A stretch of 64,000 nt of DNA from Haloterrigena sp. H1. GTDB taxonomy: Archaea > Halobacteriota > Halobacteria > Halobacteriales > Natrialbaceae. The translations under genes and the position numbers were made by a program. This document shows positions 61,377 through 64,000 of the stretch, in pieces. Where the stretch lies: NCBI RefSeq assembly GCF_005938085.1, contig NZ_SMZK01000001.1:744001-808000 (forward strand), read 5' to 3'. Position 1 is the stretch's first letter. Every line of letters starts with the position of its first letter. The notes under the pieces are model-generated. The model saw nothing but the letters and a program-made list of their open reading frames with translations, was not told the origin of the DNA and did no database searches.

Positions 61377-61531
61377 GTCGTATCTACCAGAGATAACGGA
61401 AAATGGGACTATAAGTGGGCTCTCGGCGGCGCTCTGGGTGGGGTAAATGCGTTCAAGGGTGAAAAAACGGGCTTGAGTTCGCCCCCGGAGTCAGAAAATA
61501 TGTTATTATCGGACGCTCGCCACAACTCGGG

Positions 61532-61720
61532 CTACTCACACGGACGACCGACTGCCCCCCGGTACACGGTGAACAGAATTGTCGTCAGAACGATGGATAC
61601 TCCGTAGGAGAACGGTGCTACGACCAACTCGGCCAGCACGAATTGGGTGAGGACAACTGCGGCGAGAACCCCGAACCATTCGGGTTGCTGGAAATCGTAC
61701 CGGAGTGTTCGAAGGTTCAT
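61532..61720 (-). CDS. Two-helix membrane miniprotein of the element
   Basis: Sixty-two residues: a short head MNLRTLRYDFQQPEW, then helices FGVLAAVVLTQFVLAELVVAPF and GVSIVLTTILFTVYRGAV. It starts within the stop codon of the 37-residue gene (ATGA). The overlapping frame at 61536 is Arg/Ser-rich and less likely. The following 155 bp up to the next gene show nothing clear. Confidence 0.58.
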   Translation of the reverse strand: MNLRTLRYDFQQPEWFGVLAAVVLTQFVLAELVVAPFSYGVSIVLTTILFTVYRGAVGRPCE

Positions 61721-61830
61721 TGGGAATCACCGTCTTCGACGTGCCCGATGTGGATGATTGATACCGAGTATGGCACCCGCCGCGTGTTGCGGATGTGCTT
61801 CATTAGTTGTCGTTCCTGTCCCCCTGTCAT
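61717..61830 (-). CDS. 37-residue protein of the element
   Basis: ATG 61830 opens MTGGQERQLMKHIRNTRRVP and ends VEDGDSQ. It is very short, but it is bounded on both sides by ATGA overlaps with neighbours and is followed by the same GGTGATTCCCAATGA junction as the adjacent genes, which argues that it is translated. It is basic in the middle. No function can be assigned. Confidence 0.5.
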   Translation of the reverse strand: MTGGQERQLMKHIRNTRRVPYSVSIIHIGHVEDGDSQ

Positions 61831-62015
61831 CGGGAATCACCTTCTACAACTTTGACGACGACTCGGAGCGTTCGGCCACAGCCCACGTCGTCCAGATGGT
61901 GGTCCTCACCACACACGAAATTCTCAGGGTTACCTCGGATTCCGAGGTCGGTGAAGTAACCACACTCTGGACAGAGTGCGCCATAATCGTATCCGCCTAC
62001 GGCTGTCGGAATCAT
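61827..62015 (-). CDS. Zinc-finger miniprotein of the element
   Basis: Sixty-two residues (MIPTAVGGYDYGALCPECGYF). CPEC and two later cysteines (NFVCGEDHH and DVGCGRTL) make a zinc-binding knot that resembles a rubredoxin- or ribbon-like fold. The protein ends VEGDSR, encoded by the ribosome site that serves the next gene. ATGA overlaps occur at both ends. Confidence 0.62.
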   Translation of the reverse strand: MIPTAVGGYDYGALCPECGYFTDLGIRGNPENFVCGEDHHLDDVGCGRTLRVVVKVVEGDSR

Positions 62016-62251
62016 CGTGAATCACCATCAACTGTATCATGCCAACCGTTGAGGGCACGCATAGTCTTAGCCGACCCTTTGGAGTTCTGAATAAGTTCGA
62101 TGATTTCGGGAGTGAGCGGGAAAGACTGTTCTTCCGCGTGTTCTTCCAGCAACTTTGCGTACTCTACAGCCCGCGCATCATCTTCGACATCACGAAGCAC
62201 GTCCACGATAGTCATCGCATCATATTCGTCCACGAGGAACTTCTTACCCAT
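62012..62251 (-). CDS. 79-residue protein of the element
   Basis: A leaderless gene starting MGKKFLVDEYDAMTIVDVLRDV. It is mainly helical and acidic (DDARAVEYAKLLEEHAEEQ). It ends VDGDSR, which overlaps the next start. No family is recognised. The promoter is the ACTAAT/CTGATAT type shared with the gene at 56122. It heads the subtrain that runs through three more overlapping genes. Confidence 0.6.
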   Translation of the reverse strand: MGKKFLVDEYDAMTIVDVLRDVEDDARAVEYAKLLEEHAEEQSFPLTPEIIELIQNSKGSAKTMRALNGWHDTVDGDSR

Positions 62252-62276
62252 ATATCAGAAAACGTATAGAAGCTGC

Positions 62277-62282
62277 ATTAGT
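62277..62282 (-). promoter_or_regulatory. Element-type leaderless promoter
   Basis: ACTAAT on the minus strand is 26-31 nt before ATG 62251 and CTGATAT touches the ATG, exactly as at 56148. A third ACTAAT (62534-62539) stands 29-34 nt before ATG 62505. Confidence 0.6.
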
Positions 62283-62298
62283 CTTTCCACAAATAAAA

Positions 62299-62505
62299 TC
62301 AGTAATCTAAGAAAATGAAGTGATGCGTCCCGTCTGCCAATATTTCGCGGGCGACATTACCCATTTCTTCTGCTGCGAGTAGAACACGTCGGGCAGTATG
62401 ATACGACACATCATCGTCTGTGATGTCGCTAATCGTCACTTCCCAGTTGTCTTCAAGGTGTAATCGTAGGTTATTCCACGCCATGTCACGTTGCGTTACT
62501 GACAT
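62299..62505 (-). CDS. 68-residue HTH-like protein of the element
   Basis: ATG 62505 (MSVTQRDMAWNNLRLHLEDNW) gives 68 residues. VTISDITDDDVSYHTARRVLLAAEEMGNVAREI has the spacing of a helix-turn-helix with a recognition helix. It ends as a beta hairpin, GTHHFIFLDY, like a wing. It may be a small transcription regulator of the element. It has its own promoter and a 47-bp gap to the next gene. Confidence 0.58.
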   Translation of the reverse strand: MSVTQRDMAWNNLRLHLEDNWEVTISDITDDDVSYHTARRVLLAAEEMGNVAREILADGTHHFIFLDY

Positions 62506-62627
62506 TGTATTTACATATATGCAGATAGACCCTATTAGTGTACCCCCCACACCAAATGTAAGGGTAGACCGATAGACGGTGTGCGGTTATGAACCGAAAT
62601 AAGTCTCCAGAGTGTGTTCCAAGCGTA

Positions 62628-62810
62628 TCAGTCGTAGAACAAGCTCAGTATCTCTAGTAGGTTAGCTATTGCATCTTCCCGGGTCCGACCAGAACTGGCA
62701 AGTCCCGTAGTCCGGTCAATAGCGGTGACACGCTTATCATCGTGCTTAATCGTGACTTCACGGTCGGGACCTACCCAATATGTATGGTTGTCTACGTCGT
62801 CAGCGGTCAT
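62628..62810 (-). CDS. HicB-like small protein (antitoxin candidate)
   Basis: Sixty residues. TGLASSGRTREDAIANLLEIL matches the core of HicB-like proteins (the pattern G-x-x-x-x-G-x-T-x-x-E-A-x-x-N-x-x-E), after two beta strands (REVTIKHDDKRVTAID). It overlaps the DUF433-like gene upstream by 4 nt. No HicA toxin is adjacent. HicB folds serve as antitoxins or small regulators; that role here is inference. Confidence 0.6.
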   Translation of the reverse strand: MTADDVDNHTYWVGPDREVTIKHDDKRVTAIDRTTGLASSGRTREDAIANLLEILSLFYD

Positions 62811-63106
62811 GATTCATCACGACTGAAGAACAAATCATCGTTATCAGGGTCTGGGTCTGGCGTTTCTTCGACGATTCGGTCGTTCACTAATCGCTTCATC
62901 CAATCAACATGGTCATAATAAAATGCAAGTGCTTCGTGGACACGGGCCAGAGGAACATCAAGTTCATCAGCAACCTCGGCGGGCTCCAGCCCATCACGAG
63001 CGTGCGCCCGATATACATCGATGACAGTAACGTCATACTCATCTATGCGCGGATTTTCGTCGTGTGATACGATGGTCATACTCGCATCAACGATACGGGA
63101 CATCAA
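62807..63106 (-). CDS. DUF433-like antitoxin/regulator
   Basis: A 99-residue protein. After an N-terminal strand region, DVTVIDVYRAHARDGLEPAEVADELDVPLARVHEALAFYYDH follows the DUF433 pattern: a helix, G/L-x-P-x-x-V/I, an HTH-like turn, V-x-x-A-L-x-Y-Y. Members of DUF433 are often antitoxins of VapC/PIN-type toxins or are linked to DUF5615 proteins. Here the neighbour is the HicB-like gene instead. The tail is acidic (DPDPDNDD). Confidence 0.65.
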   Translation of the reverse strand: MMSRIVDASMTIVSHDENPRIDEYDVTVIDVYRAHARDGLEPAEVADELDVPLARVHEALAFYYDHVDWMKRLVNDRIVEETPDPDPDNDDLFFSRDES

Positions 63107-63121
63107 AAGAGCGCCGCGCAG

Positions 63122-63313
63122 TTAGAGCCGCCGCCGAAGAAATAGTATTAACCAGTCGTCTGGTCCATTAATCCCGTGAGAATGTTGGGGGATGTTGTGT
63201 TCGTCGTTGTAGTCAGCCGGTGTTCCAAGCCACGACCCAGTGGCGACTCGAGCTAGGATGCGACTGACCACGAGGTAGAGCAGACCGATACCTGCCCAAG
63301 CTTCCCAACTCAT
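63122..63313 (-). CDS. Single-helix membrane miniprotein of the element
   Basis: Sixty-three residues: MSWEAWAGIGLLYLVVSRIL forms one helix, then a polar loop with histidines (NDEHNIPQHSHGINGP) and a second short hydrophobic end, WLILFLRRRL. It overlaps its upstream neighbour by 4 nt and precedes the DUF433-like gene by about 15 bp. The function is unknown. Confidence 0.52.
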   Translation of the reverse strand: MSWEAWAGIGLLYLVVSRILARVATGSWLGTPADYNDEHNIPQHSHGINGPDDWLILFLRRRL

Positions 63314-63516
63314 GATGATTCGGATTCGAACTCGTCTTCGTTCACGAACGGAAGGAGATAATCGAAGAACGATTCGACACCGGTCGCCAACTGCTTATCG
63401 CACGGATAGTCGTGGGGTAGCGATTCAGGGTCAACGTGGGCTGACCAGAGAACACACCCGGAGTTGTGGGTCGCTTCGATGTGGCCGTCGTCGCTGATGG
63501 TGATAACGACGCTCAT
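63310..63516 (-). CDS. 68-residue protein of the element
   Basis: The product starts MSVVITISDDGHIEATHNSG, a beta hairpin, and continues with LWSAHVDPESLPHDYPCDKQ and a helical acidic end, LPFVNEDEFESESS. No family is recognised. It is joined to both neighbours by 4-nt ATGA overlaps, so expression depends on the train. The composition is acidic and compact. Confidence 0.52.
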   Translation of the reverse strand: MSVVITISDDGHIEATHNSGCVLWSAHVDPESLPHDYPCDKQLATGVESFFDYLLPFVNEDEFESESS

Positions 63517-63767
63517 TCGTTCTCACCATTTCTGAGTTTGCAGGCTTTTAGTTGCAGTTCATCGACGTTCTTTCTGCTAACAAGATTACTGACTAAGCAC
63601 CCATAATCGCAATAGAACTCATAAGATTCGCTCTTTCCGAAGTCGCTGAACAAATCTTCGCAGTACTCTCCAATATTCTCGTTAGACTTGATTTGTTGTA
63701 CTTTGTATGACCTTTCGGTCACCAATCGGATGTTCGCCTTATCTCCGCAGATTCTACATTCGCTCAT
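63513..63767 (-). CDS. Cys-rich zinc-binding miniprotein of the element
   Basis: Eighty-four residues starting MSECRICGDKANIRL. CRIC and the later EFYCDYGC give a CxxC plus CxxxC set for zinc, and a Lys/Asn-rich middle (VQQIKSNENIG) lies between. Its codons are AT-rich even for this element, a sign of recent transfer. The preceding gene ends over its start (ATGA). Confidence 0.55.
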   Translation of the reverse strand: MSECRICGDKANIRLVTERSYKVQQIKSNENIGEYCEDLFSDFGKSESYEFYCDYGCLVSNLVSRKNVDELQLKACKLRNGENE

Positions 63768-64000
63768 TCGTCATCACCGCCCAGTCGGGCTCGGATTTTC
63801 TTCATTACTGATTCACGTTCGACTTCCACAGTCTCAACGCCACACTCCGGGCAGTAGTTCAGCCACTCCGCGCGGCTTCGCCCATGTTCTCCGGGGCACC
63901 CTTTACCTGACCATGTTCGGATGATATGGCGGTCATATCTTACAGATACCCAATTACTGACAAACCAGATGATAGCCAACCCGATGATGATATAGCCGAT
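63764..64000 (-). CDS. Membrane-anchored zinc-finger protein, start outside window
   Basis: The frame is open to the right edge; the TTG at 63979 is probably not the start, because the upstream codons continue a hydrophobic helix (IGYIIIGLAIIWFVSNWVSV). After this anchor come KGCPGEH and NYCPECGVE, likely zinc ligands, and a basic end, MKKIRARLGGDDE. It overlaps the next gene by 4 nt. The true N-terminus cannot be seen. Confidence 0.5.
   Translation of the reverse strand: MGYIIIGLAIIWFVSNWVSVRYDRHIIRTWSGKGCPGEHGRSRAEWLNYCPECGVETVEVERESVMKKIRARLGGDDE

Larger units (their letters stand above)
53483..64000. mobile_element. Integrated genetic element with tyrosine integrase and NrS-1-type replication protein (right end outside window)
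   Basis: The left side is marked by tRNA-end-like repeats at 53483 and 53600. From about 53.75 kb the sequence becomes visibly AT-richer, codon usage shifts and genes become short and tightly packed. The element contains two tyrosine recombinases, a primase-helicase, an iteron-like region, zinc-ribbon miniproteins and a candidate toxin-antitoxin pair. No capsid or conjugation gene is seen, so plasmid, provirus and satellite are all open. The minus-strand gene train is still running at 64000, so the element extends further. Confidence 0.85.

Noticed and set aside
61536..61730. A 64-codon minus-strand frame overlapping the two-helix membrane protein
   Set aside because: Its product is Arg/Ser-rich, and its start does not fit the ATGA coupling pattern that the frame at 61532-61720 follows.

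Overview
The window is from a haloarchaeon (class Halobacteria). The chromosomal part is GC-rich and encodes acidic proteins. It carries Tat-type signal peptides with lipoboxes, leaderless promoters with TTTAA-like TATA boxes, an archaeal FEN1 nuclease, a polyprenyl synthase with a mevalonate-pathway decarboxylase, and a NADH-dehydrogenase-like operon without the NADH module, as is usual in haloarchaea. The gene style fits Natrialbaceae, but that is inference only. All coordinates and motifs were read by eye.

Layout. (1) 1-14.9 kb, surface glycan / exopolysaccharide region: part of an asparagine-synthase-like gene, two Tat lipoproteins of the polysaccharide deacetylase fold (one with a damaged metal site), two family 2 glycosyltransferases, a Wzx-type flippase, a secreted beta-helix protein, an AlkP-superfamily enzyme, a Bat-type HTH regulator and a sugar-phosphate mutase. 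A secreted M14-type protein with a PKD domain lies among them. (2) 15-20 kb, housekeeping: tRNA-Gln(TTG), an aminotransferase coupled to ribH, a DUF4097 lipoprotein, purK and purE. (3) 20.2-30.75 kb: nuoA-B-CD-H-I-J1-J2-K-L-M-N on the plus strand, mostly joined by 1-4 nt overlaps, behind a regulatory region with two palindromes. (4) 30.8-43.2 kb: mixed metabolic and repair genes, including a TrkA-N/DHH phosphoesterase, a CBS-ParB fusion, a polyprenyl synthase, an M28 peptidase, a degenerate NAD-kinase-like protein, endonuclease III, phosphomevalonate decarboxylase and FEN1. (5) 43.2-52.6 kb, respiration and sulfur: cydAB, a 1-Cys peroxiredoxin, a sulfide:quinone-reductase-like flavoprotein in an operon with a DUF1641 protein, an HTH/double-rhodanese protein, a rhodanese/metallo-beta-lactamase protein, a 49-residue membrane protein and a CxxC carboxymuconolactone-decarboxylase-like protein. 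Together these look like a module that oxidises sulfide and handles sulfane sulfur and peroxide near a bd-type oxidase.

(6) From about 53.48 kb to the right edge lies an integrated mobile element. Two copies of a 19-nt tRNA-3'-end-like sequence mark its left side, followed at once by a tyrosine integrase and a clear fall in GC. The element carries a 901-residue primase-polymerase/helicase of the phage NrS-1 type. Beside the 3' end of that gene is an iteron-like region, and upstream of the gene are three consecutive stem-loops. A minus-strand train of very small overlapping genes (zinc ribbons, membrane miniproteins, a HicB-like/DUF433 pair) leads into a second, N-terminally short tyrosine recombinase. 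No capsid, portal, terminase or conjugation gene is visible, and the element runs past the window edge. It could be an integrative plasmid, a provirus or a satellite. This element is the most novel part of the window.
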